Shown: piece after piece, positions 1 through 7,133 of the stretch | Layout of the letters: each line of letters begins with the position of its first letter | Position numbering within the stretch: the first letter of the stretch is position 1 | Source of the DNA: DASSUC01 sp035649895 | Lineage (GTDB): Bacteria > Actinomycetota > Actinomycetes > Mycobacteriales > Micromonosporaceae | Assembly: GCA_035649895.1 (NCBI GenBank) | Contig: DASRIS010000076.1 | Coordinates: forward strand, 1 to 14,227 | Length of the DNA stretch: 14,227 nt | Reading direction: 5' to 3' | Made by a program: the position numbers and the translations under genes | Notes under the pieces: generated by a model | The model's database searches: none | What the model saw: only the letters and a program-made list of their open reading frames with translations | What the model was told of the DNA's origin: nothing

Positions 1-951
1 GCCGATCGGCGGGAACAGCGAATCGAGCTTGGCGAGCGTGTCCTCGCTCAGCTCCACCTCGAGCGCCCGGAGAGAGGCGTCGAGCTGCCCGACCGTACGC
101 GGGCCGATGATCGGCGCGGTCACGCCCGGGCGGGAGAGCAACCAGGCGAGCGCGACATCGGCGGGGTCGTGGCCGAGATCCGCGCACAGTTTCTCGTACG
201 CTTCGATCGTGGTCCGGTGCTCGGCCAGTCCCTCAGCCGAGCGGCCCTCCTTCGCCCTCGCGGCGTCGCCCTCGGACAGCTTGCGGATCGCGCCGCTGAG
301 CAGCCCGCCGTGCAGCGGCGACCACGGGATGATGCCCAGCCCGTAGTGCTGCGCGGCCGGAATGACCTCCAGCTCGACGTGCCGCACCATGAGGTTGTAG
401 ATGCACTGCTCGGAGACCAGGCCGAGGAAGTTGCGCCGGGCGGCCGACTCCTGCGCCCCGGCCAGGTGCCAGCCGGCGAAGTTGGACGAACCGACGTAGA
501 GCACCTTGCCCTGCGCCACGAGCTGCTCCATCGCCTGCCAGATCTCGTCGAACGGCGTGGCCCGCGAGATGTGGTGCATCTGGTAGAGGTCGATCCAGTC
601 GGTCTGCAGCCGCTTGAGTGACGCGTCGCAGGCGCGGACGATGTTCCGGGCCGAGAGCCCCTGGTCGTTCGGCCAGTTGCTCATCTTGCCGTAGACCTTG
701 GTGGCCAGCACGACCTTGTCCCGGCGGCCACCGCCCTGCGCGAACCAGCGCCCGATGATCTGTTCGGTGACGCCCTCGCCCAGCTTCCAGCCGTAGACGT
801 TGGCGGTGTCGAAGAAGTTGATGCCATGGTCGAGCGCCCGGTCCATGACCGCGTAGCTGTCCGGCTCGTCGGTCTGCGGTCCGAAGTTCATCGTGCCCAG
901 GCAGAGGCGGCTCACGGACAGGCCGGTACGGCCGAGGTTGGTGTACTCCAT
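1..951 (-). CDS. aldo/keto reductase (3' end beyond window)
   Basis: This is an NADPH-dependent aldo/keto reductase with a TIM-barrel fold; such cytosolic enzymes reduce aldehydes or ketones, and the substrate cannot be read from sequence. The 317 codons present run from an ATG at 951 to the window edge without a stop, so only a short C-terminus is missing. The start reads MEYTNLGRTGLSVSRLCLG, the usual opening of the Tas/YajO-like branch. The catalytic tetrad is visible: Asp48 and Tyr53 in DTANVYG, Lys85 in LATKVYGK, and His126 in LYQMHH. The cofactor-binding end is present as a GWHLAG/SSNFAG segment and a late IIGPRT motif. It diverges from the ABC-F gene across 54 bases. No Shine-Dalgarno precedes the ATG, but a TANNNT box lies six bases upstream, suggesting a leaderless message. 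Confidence 0.93.
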   Translation of the reverse strand, partial: MEYTNLGRTGLSVSRLCLGTMNFGPQTDEPDSYAVMDRALDHGINFFDTANVYGWKLGEGVTEQIIGRWFAQGGGRRDKVVLATKVYGKMSNWPNDQGLSARNIVRACDASLKRLQTDWIDLYQMHHISRATPFDEIWQAMEQLVAQGKVLYVGSSNFAGWHLAGAQESAARRNFLGLVSEQCIYNLMVRHVELEVIPAAQHYGLGIIPWSPLHGGLLSGAIRKLSEGDAARAKEGRSAEGLAEHRTTIEAYEKLCADLGHDPADVALAWLLSRPGVTAPIIGPRTVGQLDASLRALEVELSEDTLAKLDSLFPPIG

Positions 952-957
952 GCGCCT

Positions 958-963
958 ACCCTA
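958..963 (-). promoter_or_regulatory. -10 box of a probable leaderless promoter for the aldo/keto reductase
   Basis: On the minus strand TAGGGT fits the actinobacterial -10 pattern TANNNT and is followed by six bases (aggcgc) and then the ATG. Transcription would therefore start at or next to the start codon, which agrees with the missing ribosome binding site. No good -35 hexamer is seen at the right distance. Confidence 0.4.
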
Positions 964-1005
964 ATTCGCTCGCCGGACCGGCCGTGATCATGAAAACTGG
1001 TCCCG

Positions 1006-2742
1006 ATGGCGGGTACGGTCACGCTTCGCGACGTCTCGGTGGGGTTCGGCGCCCGGCCGGTCCTCGCCGGGGTCAGCCTCGTCGTGGCGAGCGGGGACCG
1101 GGTCGGGGTGGTGGCACCGAACGGAGTGGGCAAGTCCACCCTGCTGCGGGTGGTCGCGGGGGAGCTGGCGCCAGAGACGGGGGTGGTGGTCCGCGCGCCC
1201 GCAGGGACCACCGTTGTGCGCCTGGCCCAGGAGCCCGAGGTACGGCCGTCCGAGTCGCTCCTGGGCCACCTGCGCCGCCGTACCGGTGTGGCGGCGGCGC
1301 AGCGGGCGATGGATGCGGCGGCTGCCGCGCTCGCGGCCGGCGGCGACAGGAGCGCCGGCGATGCCTACGCCGATGCGCTGGAGAGCTGGCTGGCGCTCGG
1401 CGGGGCCGACTTCGACGAGCGGGCAGGCGCGGTGACGGCCGCGCTCGGGCTGCCCGCCGAGCTGTTCGCACGCGGTGGTGGCGCACGCGGGACGGCGCAG
1501 CTTTCCGGCGGGCAGCGGGCCCGGCTCGCGCTCGCCGCCGTACTGCTCGCCCGGCCGGACATCCTGCTGCTCGACGAGCCGACCAACGACCTCGACGAGG
1601 ACGGCCTCGGCCGGCTGGAGCGGCATGTGCGGGCCACCCCGGCCGGCGTGGTGGTGGTCTCCCACGACCGCGCCTTCCTGGACCAGGTCGTGGACCGGGT
1701 GGTGGAGCTCGACGAGTTCACCCGGCAGGCGAACGAGTTCCGCGGCGGCTGGTCGGCGTACCTCGCCGAGCGGGAGGCCGCCCGGCAGCGCGCGGTACGG
1801 GCGCGGGAGGAGTACGAGTCCCGCCGGGCCGACCTGGTTGACGCGGCCCGGCGCCAGCGCGAGTGGGCGCGGGCCGGGGCGCAGCGCGCGGCGAACCCCC
1901 GATACCAGCCGGACGGCGACAAGAACATCCGGCACTACCGCATCGCCAGCGCACAGGCGACCGGCGCCGGGGCGGCGCGCGCCGATCGGGCGGTCGAGCG
2001 GCTGGACCGGGAGGCGCCTGATGCGGTACGGGAGCCGTGGCGCCTGCGGCTGACCATCGCCGAAGCGGCGCGCCCTGGCGATATCGTCGTCCAGCTGCGC
2101 GGGGCGGTGATGGCCCGCGGTGACGTCACGCTCGGCCCGCTGGACCTCACGCTCGGCTGGGGCGAGCGGGTCCGCATCGCCGGGCGCAACGGCTCCGGCA
2201 AGACCACGCTGGTCGAGGCGCTGCTCGGCCGGCTGCCGCTGCGGGCCGGCACGCGCTACGCCGGCCCGTCCGTGGTCTTCGGCGAGCTGGACCAGAGCCG
2301 CAGGATGTTCGATACGGACGAGCCGGTGCTCGACGTGGTCCGCGGCGCCACCGGGCCCGACCGGGCCACCGGGCCTGACCCGACCGCGGGGCTGGGTCCA
2401 ACCGCTGGGCGCCGCCCTGCTGCTGGGCTCGACCCTGCTGCTGGGCTCGACCCGGCTGCGGCGAGGACGTTGCTGGCGAAGTTCCGGCTGGCCGGGGAGA
2501 CCGCCCTACGGCCGGCCAGGTCACTGTCGCCCGGCGAGCGGACCCGGGCGGGGCTCGCCGTCCTGCAGGCGCGGGGGGTCAACTGCCTGGTGCTCGACGA
2601 GCCGACGAACCACCTCGACATCGAGGCGATCGAACAGCTGGAGTCCGCCCTGGAGGGGTTCACCGGCACGCTGCTCCTGGTCACCCACGACCGGCGGCTC
2701 GCCGAGTCGGTCCGGGTGGACCGCACGCTGACCTTGCCCTGA
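1006..2742 (+). CDS. ABC-F family ATPase (duplicated ATP-binding cassette protein)
   Basis: This soluble protein of 578 residues has two ABC ATPase domains and no membrane segment, which defines the ABC-F group. Those members act on the ribosome (translation factors or antibiotic-resistance ribosome protectors) rather than as transporters. Domain 1 has Walker A APNGVGKST at residues 37-45, signature LSGGQ at 166-170 and Walker B ILLLDEPTND at 186-195. Domain 2 has Walker A GRNGSGKTT at 393-401, signature LSPGE at 507-511 and Walker B LVLDEPTNHLD at 528-538. H-loops are VVVSHDR and LLVTHDR. The charged, helical linker around residues 250-350 is the P-site tRNA interaction motif region. Residues 449-484 form an extra hexapeptide repeat in domain 2. 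The start ATG at 1006 has no clear Shine-Dalgarno. Whether it gives resistance or has a housekeeping role cannot be told. Confidence 0.95.
   Translation: MAGTVTLRDVSVGFGARPVLAGVSLVVASGDRVGVVAPNGVGKSTLLRVVAGELAPETGVVVRAPAGTTVVRLAQEPEVRPSESLLGHLRRRTGVAAAQRAMDAAAAALAAGGDRSAGDAYADALESWLALGGADFDERAGAVTAALGLPAELFARGGGARGTAQLSGGQRARLALAAVLLARPDILLLDEPTNDLDEDGLGRLERHVRATPAGVVVVSHDRAFLDQVVDRVVELDEFTRQANEFRGGWSAYLAEREAARQRAVRAREEYESRRADLVDAARRQREWARAGAQRAANPRYQPDGDKNIRHYRIASAQATGAGAARADRAVERLDREAPDAVREPWRLRLTIAEAARPGDIVVQLRGAVMARGDVTLGPLDLTLGWGERVRIAGRNGSGKTTLVEALLGRLPLRAGTRYAGPSVVFGELDQSRRMFDTDEPVLDVVRGATGPDRATGPDPTAGLGPTAGRRPAAGLDPAAGLDPAAARTLLAKFRLAGETALRPARSLSPGERTRAGLAVLQARGVNCLVLDEPTNHLDIEAIEQLESALEGFTGTLLLVTHDRRLAESVRVDRTLTLP
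2350..2457 (+). repeat. 18-bp in-frame minisatellite within the ABC-F gene (six hexapeptide units)
   Basis: Six consecutive six-residue units can be read: TGPDRA, TGPDPT, AGLGPT, AGRRPA, AGLDPA, AGLDPA (residues 449-484). The last two are identical at DNA level: ccctgctgctgggctcga occurs at 2415-2432 and again at 2433-2450, with a partial third copy following. The older units have diverged. The array lies between the Q-loop region and the signature motif of the second ATPase domain. Confidence 0.85.
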
Positions 2743-2743
2743 C

Positions 2744-2760
2744 CGGCCGTCGCCCGGCCG
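2744..2760. terminator. GC hairpin between convergent ABC-F and sepH
   Basis: CGGCCG at 2744-2749 and again at 2755-2760 pair with each other around the five-base loop tcgcc. The hairpin starts one base after the ABC-F stop and lies 11 bases past the end of sepH on the other strand, so it could stop transcription from both sides. It lacks a U-tract, which is common in high-GC genomes. The stem is only six pairs. Confidence 0.4.
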
Positions 2761-2771
2761 CAGGCCGTACG

Positions 2772-3872
2772 TCAGGAGCTCTCGCGGGCGGCCGGACCGC
2801 TGCCGAACAGCACGTCGTCCCAGCTGGGCAGGCGCTTGCGCGGCTTGTCCGCGGCCGGGGCCCCGCTCTCGGCGGCGCCGGACGCGCTGGCGGCTGCCGC
2901 ACCGCCTGCGGAACCGCCTCCGGCGGAGCCACCGTTGCTTGTCCGGCGCGGGCGCAGCACCGCCAGCGAAGGCACGGCCGGGACCTCCTTCGGGCCGTCG
3001 TGGTCGTCATCGAACGCCGAGCCTGGGCTACCCAGCCGCGCGGCGACGCCGCCGACCCCTGGCCGCTGCCGCGGGGTCTCTGCCGGGGCGCCGTCGGGCC
3101 CCCGTCCGGACCCGCCGCTGAGTGGGCGGTCCAGCGAGGCGAGCAGCGCGTCCCGGCCCGCGCGGATCGGGTCCCGGGTGGGGCGCGGCTCACGCCGGGG
3201 CGCGTCCATGGACGGCGTCGGCAGGCCGTGGCCGCCGCGGGTGGGCTCGCCGCGGCTGGACCGTGACGGCGGGTCCTGGGCCAGGATCTGGGTCGGGCGC
3301 TCCGCACACAGGTAGTGCGCCATGTCGTCCTGCGGCGTCACCAGCTGCCGGGTCTTGTCCAGCTCCCAGATCGCCTGGGCGGTGGCCTTGCCCGACGGCC
3401 AGGTGGCGACGATGCGCCAGGTGCCGTCGTCCCGGCGCGAGGCGTCCCAGGAGATCTTCTCGGTGTCGATGCCGTGCTGGGCCAGCCGGGCATCCACCAC
3501 CTGCGCCAGCGAGGCACCCTTCTCAGAGTTCTTCAGCCGGGTACGCCGGGCGTGCTGGGCGAGCATCGCCCGCTCCTGAAGGACCGGCCCGGCGTAGCGC
3601 AGCACCCGGTCCACCGGCACGCCGGCGATGCGGGCCACGTCGTCGGCCGACTCCCCGGCGCGGATCCTGGCCTGGATGTCGCGGGGGGACAGCGCCGGGT
3701 GCAGCTCGTCCGAGCTGGCCACAGCGTGTGCGGTAGGACCGCCGGAGCCGTCGGGGCTCAGCACCGTGCTCACCCGGTCGTCGATGGGCAGGGCGAGCAG
3801 GCGCCCGACCTCGTCGGCCAGCACCATCGCATGGCCGTCTTCGGAGAGGGCGACGAACCGAACCGGTCGCAT
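2772..3872 (-). CDS. sepH: SepH-type septation protein (DUF3071), FtsZ regulator
   Basis: The 366-residue product matches actinobacterial SepH, a DNA-binding-like protein reported in Streptomyces to bind FtsZ and stimulate its assembly during division. The N-terminal DUF3071 domain starts MRPVRFVALSEDG and holds a helix-turn-helix at about residues 66-96 (IQARIRAGESADDVARIAGV, then PVDRVLRYAGP). Conserved stretches continue to about residue 200. Residues 200-345 are Pro/Arg/Gly/Ser-rich and probably disordered, including a GGSAGGGSAGG run, and the protein ends with the typical RKRLPSWDDVLFG motif. A GGAGG lies five bases before the ATG. It follows serC on the same strand after 125 bases. Mycobacteria keep the same sepH-serC adjacency. 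The assignment rests on both ends of the protein; the low-complexity middle is not informative. Confidence 0.93.
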   Translation of the reverse strand: MRPVRFVALSEDGHAMVLADEVGRLLALPIDDRVSTVLSPDGSGGPTAHAVASSDELHPALSPRDIQARIRAGESADDVARIAGVPVDRVLRYAGPVLQERAMLAQHARRTRLKNSEKGASLAQVVDARLAQHGIDTEKISWDASRRDDGTWRIVATWPSGKATAQAIWELDKTRQLVTPQDDMAHYLCAERPTQILAQDPPSRSSRGEPTRGGHGLPTPSMDAPRREPRPTRDPIRAGRDALLASLDRPLSGGSGRGPDGAPAETPRQRPGVGGVAARLGSPGSAFDDDHDGPKEVPAVPSLAVLRPRRTSNGGSAGGGSAGGAAAASASGAAESGAPAADKPRKRLPSWDDVLFGSGPAARESS

Positions 3873-3894
3873 GCCTGCCTCCGTCCCGTGCAGC

Positions 3895-3913
3895 TGCCCG
3901 CGTCACACGGGCA
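3895..3913 (-). other. hairpin in the sepH upstream region
   Basis: TGCCCG at 3895-3900 and CGGGCA at 3908-3913 form a six-pair stem around the loop cgtcaca. It ends 22 bases before the sepH start codon. It could be a serC terminator, a leader structure or an operator; the sequence does not decide. Confidence 0.3.
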
Positions 3914-3997
3914 CAGGCACCCCACCGCAAGTGCCTTCGAGCCACCGTAGCCGCTGCCGCACCGGTGTGGGGGGAGGCCACGCCGGCAGAGGTGGTG

Positions 3998-5134
3998 TCA
4001 GAGCCGCTCCACCACGTAGTCGATGCAGGTCACGAGGGCCTCGACATCGGCCGGCTCCACCGCCGGGAACAGCCCGAGCCGCAGCTGGTTACGCCCGAGC
4101 TTGCGGTAGGGCTCGGTGTCGACGATGCCGTTGGCGCGCAGCACCGCGCTGACCGCCGCCGCGTCCACCGGGCCGGCGAGGTCGATGGTGGCCACCACGT
4201 TGGAGCGCAGTGCCGGGTCTGCCACGAAGGGGGCGGCGACCGGGGAGCGCTCGGCCCAGCCGTACACGATGGCGGCGTTCTCGGCGGTGCGCTTGGTCGC
4301 CCAGGCCAGCCCGCCCTGGTCCAGCAGCCACTCCACCTGCTGCACGGCGAGGAAGATTGTGGTCAGCGCCGGGGTGTTGTACGTCTGCTCGAGCCGGGCG
4401 TTCTCGATGGCCGTGACCAGGTCCAGGAAGGCCGGGATATAGCGGTGCGAGGCGCGGACCGCGTACGCCCGCTCGACCGCGGCCGGCGACAGCAGCGCGA
4501 CCCACAGCCCGCCGTCAGCGGCGAGGCCCTTCTGCGGGGCGAAGTAGTAGCAGTCCGACTCGCGCAGGTCGACGTCGAGCCCGCCGGCCGCGGAGGTGGC
4601 GTCGTGCAGCATCAGGGCGTCCGGGTCGGCCCCGGCCACCCGCCGCACCGGGGCCGCCACCCCGGTGGAGGTCTCGTTGTGCGGCGTCGCGTACACGTCG
4701 GCGCCCGGCACGGCGGTCAGCGCGGCCGCGGCCCCGGCCGGCGCGGTGACCACGGTCGGCTCGGCCAGGAACGGCGCGGCCCGCACCGACGCCACGAGCT
4801 TCGCGCCGAACTCGCCGAACGACGCGAGGCACGCCCGGTCGCGGACCAGGCCGAACGCGGCGACCTCCCAGAACGCGGTGGTGCCGCCGTTGCCGAGCAC
4901 GACCTCGTACCCGTCCGGCGCGTCGAAGAGCCGGGCCAGCCCGCGCCGCAGCCGGGCCACCTGGTCGCGGACCGTGCCCTGGCGGTGCGAGGTGCCCAGG
5001 TACGACGGCGCGACCGCGCACAGCGCGGCGACCGCCTCCGGCCGTACCTTGCTGGGGCCACAGCCGAAGCGGCCGTCCGCCGGCTTGATCCGGGCCGGGA
5101 GCCGGATCTCGTCAGGAACCCGGGCCGGTGTCAC
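3998..5134 (-). CDS. serC: phosphoserine aminotransferase
   Basis: SerC is a PLP enzyme that converts 3-phosphohydroxypyruvate and glutamate to phosphoserine and 2-oxoglutarate, the second step of serine synthesis. The 378 residues open with MTPARVPDEIRLPARIKPAD and GRFGCGPSKVRPE, the hallmark of the actinobacterial/mycobacterial SerC type. PLP-site features are GNGGTTAFWE at 81-90, the cofactor Asp178 in LMLHDATSAAGG and the Schiff-base lysine Lys202 in YYFAPQKGLAADGG. The C-terminus carries the usual small domain ending ALVTCIDYVVERL. The start is a GTG at 5134 that overlaps the citrate synthase stop (GTGA, 5131-5134), so the two genes are probably one operon and translationally coupled. 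Nothing in the protein is truncated. Confidence 0.95.
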   Translation of the reverse strand: MTPARVPDEIRLPARIKPADGRFGCGPSKVRPEAVAALCAVAPSYLGTSHRQGTVRDQVARLRRGLARLFDAPDGYEVVLGNGGTTAFWEVAAFGLVRDRACLASFGEFGAKLVASVRAAPFLAEPTVVTAPAGAAAALTAVPGADVYATPHNETSTGVAAPVRRVAGADPDALMLHDATSAAGGLDVDLRESDCYYFAPQKGLAADGGLWVALLSPAAVERAYAVRASHRYIPAFLDLVTAIENARLEQTYNTPALTTIFLAVQQVEWLLDQGGLAWATKRTAENAAIVYGWAERSPVAAPFVADPALRSNVVATIDLAGPVDAAAVSAVLRANGIVDTEPYRKLGRNQLRLGLFPAVEPADVEALVTCIDYVVERL

Positions 5135-6243
5135 GGCAGCCTCGGGTGCGGGATGTCGTGCCAGCCGTCGACGTCCTCGGGCTTGCGCGCGCCCGGGCCG
5201 ACGTACCGGGCGGACGGGCGCACCAGCCGGCGCAGCTGCTTCTGCTCCATGATGTGCGCGCTCCAGCCGGCCACCCGGGCGCAGGTGAACATGGAGGTGA
5301 ACATGTGCGCCGGCACCTCGGCGAAGTCGAGCACCACGGCGGACCAGAACTCCACGTTGGTGGCGAGCACCCGGTCCGGCTTGCGGGCGTGCAGCTCGGC
5401 CAGGGCCGCCTTCTCCAGCGCCTCCGCCACCTCGAACCGCGGGGCGCCCAGCTCCTTCGCGGTGCGCCGCAGCACCCGGGCCCGCGGGTCCTCGGCCCGG
5501 TAGACCCGGTGCCCGAAGCCCATCAGCCGCTCGCCGCGGTCGAGCACGCCCTTCACGTACGCCTCAGCGTCACCGCTCTTCTCCACCCCCTCGATCATGT
5601 GCAGCACCCGGGACGGGGCTCCGCCGTGCAGCGGGCCGGACAGCGCCCCGATGCCGGAGGAGATGCAGGCGGCGGCGTCCGCCCCGGTGGAGGCGACCAC
5701 GCGGACGGTGAACGTGGACGCGTTCAGGCCGTGCTCCGCGGCGGAGATGAAGTACGAGTCGACCGCCTTGACGTGCCGGGGGTCCGGCTCGCCGCGCCAG
5801 CGCTTCATGAACCGCTCGACGATCGTGTGCGCCTTGTCGATCTCCTTCTGGGGCACCGCGGGCAGGCCCAGCCCGCGGGCCGACTGGGCCACGAAGGACA
5901 GCGCGGTGACCGAGACCCGGGCCAGGTCCTCGCGTGCCTGCTCGTCCGGGATGTCCAGCAGCTGGCCCAGCCCCCAGTACGGCGCCAGCATGGCCACCGC
6001 GGACTGCACGTCCACCCGGATGTCACCGGAGTGCACCGGCACCGGGAACGGCTCGGCCGGCGGCAGCCCGGGCCCGAACTTGCCGTCCACCAGCAGCGCC
6101 CAGACGTTGCCGAAGGAGATCCGGCCGATCAGGTCCTCGATGTCCACACCCCGGTAGCGCAGCGCGCCGCCTTGGCGGTCAGGTTCGGCTATCGAGGTCT
6201 CGAAGGCGACCACGCCCTCCAGGCCCGGGCGGTACTCGGACAT
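5131..6243 (-). CDS. citA: citrate synthase 2
   Basis: This condenses acetyl-CoA and oxaloacetate to citrate. The product of 370 residues begins MSEYRPGLEGVVAFETSIAE, the usual start of the CitA-type second citrate synthase of actinobacteria. Active-site histidines are His206 in GPLHGGAP and His245 in MGFGHRVY; the conserved EHGLNAST block is at 170-177. At the position of the third catalytic residue the sequence reads NVEFW, giving Glu298 where most citrate synthases have Asp; as I recall, the mycobacterial CitA has the same. An in-frame extension up to an ATG at 6348 exists, but AGGAG five bases before the ATG at 6243 and family length favour the shorter form. It overlaps serC by four bases and diverges from pdxH. 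Confidence 0.95.
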   Translation of the reverse strand: MSEYRPGLEGVVAFETSIAEPDRQGGALRYRGVDIEDLIGRISFGNVWALLVDGKFGPGLPPAEPFPVPVHSGDIRVDVQSAVAMLAPYWGLGQLLDIPDEQAREDLARVSVTALSFVAQSARGLGLPAVPQKEIDKAHTIVERFMKRWRGEPDPRHVKAVDSYFISAAEHGLNASTFTVRVVASTGADAAACISSGIGALSGPLHGGAPSRVLHMIEGVEKSGDAEAYVKGVLDRGERLMGFGHRVYRAEDPRARVLRRTAKELGAPRFEVAEALEKAALAELHARKPDRVLATNVEFWSAVVLDFAEVPAHMFTSMFTCARVAGWSAHIMEQKQLRRLVRPSARYVGPGARKPEDVDGWHDIPHPRLP

Positions 6244-6263
6244 CTGGTCTCCTGGCTCTGCTA

Positions 6264-6277
6264 CGTCATCGATGACG
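6264..6277. promoter_or_regulatory. perfect 14-bp palindrome upstream of citA, possible operator
   Basis: CGTCATCGATGACG is a perfect inverted repeat with no spacer. It lies 21-34 bases before the citA ATG in the 170-base region shared with pdxH. Its position would suit a repressor site or a leader element. A 14-bp palindrome is expected about once by chance in a window this long, so only its location makes it notable. Confidence 0.35.
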
Positions 6278-6413
6278 CTCGTCGGCGCGTGCGAGTCGTC
6301 GCCCATCTTGCCTGGTGGGTAACTAGCTCGGCGACCCGGTGTAGCCACGATGTGTTACGCCTGACATCTTCACGCATGCGGTACGGCGCACGGAGCCGAG
6401 GAAGGATGTTCTG

Positions 6414-7133
6414 GTGACACCCCGCAGCCCAGAGCCCCGCACGCTCCGCCTGGAATACGGCCACCAGGCACTTTACGAGGTTGACCTGGCGGCGGACTGG
6501 GTGGCCCAGTTCCGCCGGTGGCTGGCCGACGCGGTCGACGCCGGCCTGCCGGAGCCCAACGCGATGGTGCTGGCAACGGCCGACACGGCCGGCCGCCCGT
6601 CGGCCCGTACCGTCCTGATGAAGGGGTACGACGCACGCGGGCTGGTGTTCTACACCAACGCCGGCTCGCGTAAGGGCACCGACCTGGCCGGCAACCCGTA
6701 CGCCAGCCTGGTCTTCCCGTGGTTCCCCATGCACCGGCAGGTGGTGGTCTGCGGCCGGGTACGGCCGGTGCCCCGCGCGGAGACCGAGGCCTACTTCGCC
6801 ACCCGCCCGCGCGGTGCCCAGCTGGGCGCCTGGGCGAGCGCCCAGTCGCAGGTCATACCCGACCGGTCGGTGGTCGAGGACGCGTGGGCGCGGGCCGACC
6901 GGCGGTTCCCCGGCCCGGTGCCGGCGCCGTCCGGGTGGGGCGGGTTCCGGGTGGTGCCGGACAGCGTCGAGTTCTGGCAGGGCCGGGCCAGCCGGCTGCA
7001 CGACCGGCTGCGGTTCCGCCGGACCGGGCCGGCTGCTGCGGCGGGTCCGGCGGCGGGTCCGGCGGCGGCAGGTGCGGCGGCGGGTGTGACCGCGGTAGAA
7101 GGCGGGTGGGTCGTCGAGCGGCTCGCCCCGTGA
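6414..7133 (+). CDS. pdxH: pyridoxamine/pyridoxine 5'-phosphate oxidase with C-terminal repeat insertion
   Basis: PdxH is an FMN enzyme that oxidises PNP or PMP to pyridoxal phosphate, the cofactor used by SerC nearby. The 239 residues contain the FMN-binding segment SARTVLMKGYDARGLVFYTN (63-82), SRKG at 85-88, WFPMHRQVVVCGRV at 103-116, the SAQSQVI segment at 142-148 and the PLP-binding pair Arg194/His196 in ASRLHDRL. The protein ends with the family motif GWVVERLAP. Between RLRFRR and this ending about 20 extra Gly/Ala/Pro residues (205-224) are inserted, which makes it longer than usual. Start is GTG at 6414 with AAGGA seven bases upstream; the nearby ATG at 6407 hits a stop at once. It is divergent from citA and its stop overlaps the MFS gene start (GTGA). 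Confidence 0.94.
   Translation: MTPRSPEPRTLRLEYGHQALYEVDLAADWVAQFRRWLADAVDAGLPEPNAMVLATADTAGRPSARTVLMKGYDARGLVFYTNAGSRKGTDLAGNPYASLVFPWFPMHRQVVVCGRVRPVPRAETEAYFATRPRGAQLGAWASAQSQVIPDRSVVEDAWARADRRFPGPVPAPSGWGGFRVVPDSVEFWQGRASRLHDRLRFRRTGPAAAAGPAAGPAAAGAAAGVTAVEGGWVVERLAP
7026..7085 (+). repeat. GPAA-type 12-bp repeat inserted in pdxH
   Basis: The stretch codes for GPAAAA, GPAA, GPAAA and GAAAG-like units. At DNA level the 12-base unit ggtccggcggcg recurs with small length changes in multiples of three. It separates the last two conserved parts of PdxH without breaking the frame. Confidence 0.8.

Noticed and set aside
3965..5503. Long plus-strand open frame opposite serC and citA
   Set aside because: High GC opens long antisense frames; its product has an Arg/Gly/His-rich, motif-free composition, while the minus-strand frames give clear SerC and citrate synthase.
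6244..6348. N-terminal extension of citrate synthase to an ATG at 6348
   Set aside because: Family start and AGGAG spacing favour 6243; the extension would also swallow the palindrome.
6244..6413. Promoters for citA and pdxH in the shared gap
   Set aside because: Several TANNNT-like boxes occur, but none has a matching -35 at a fitting distance, so no choice is justified.
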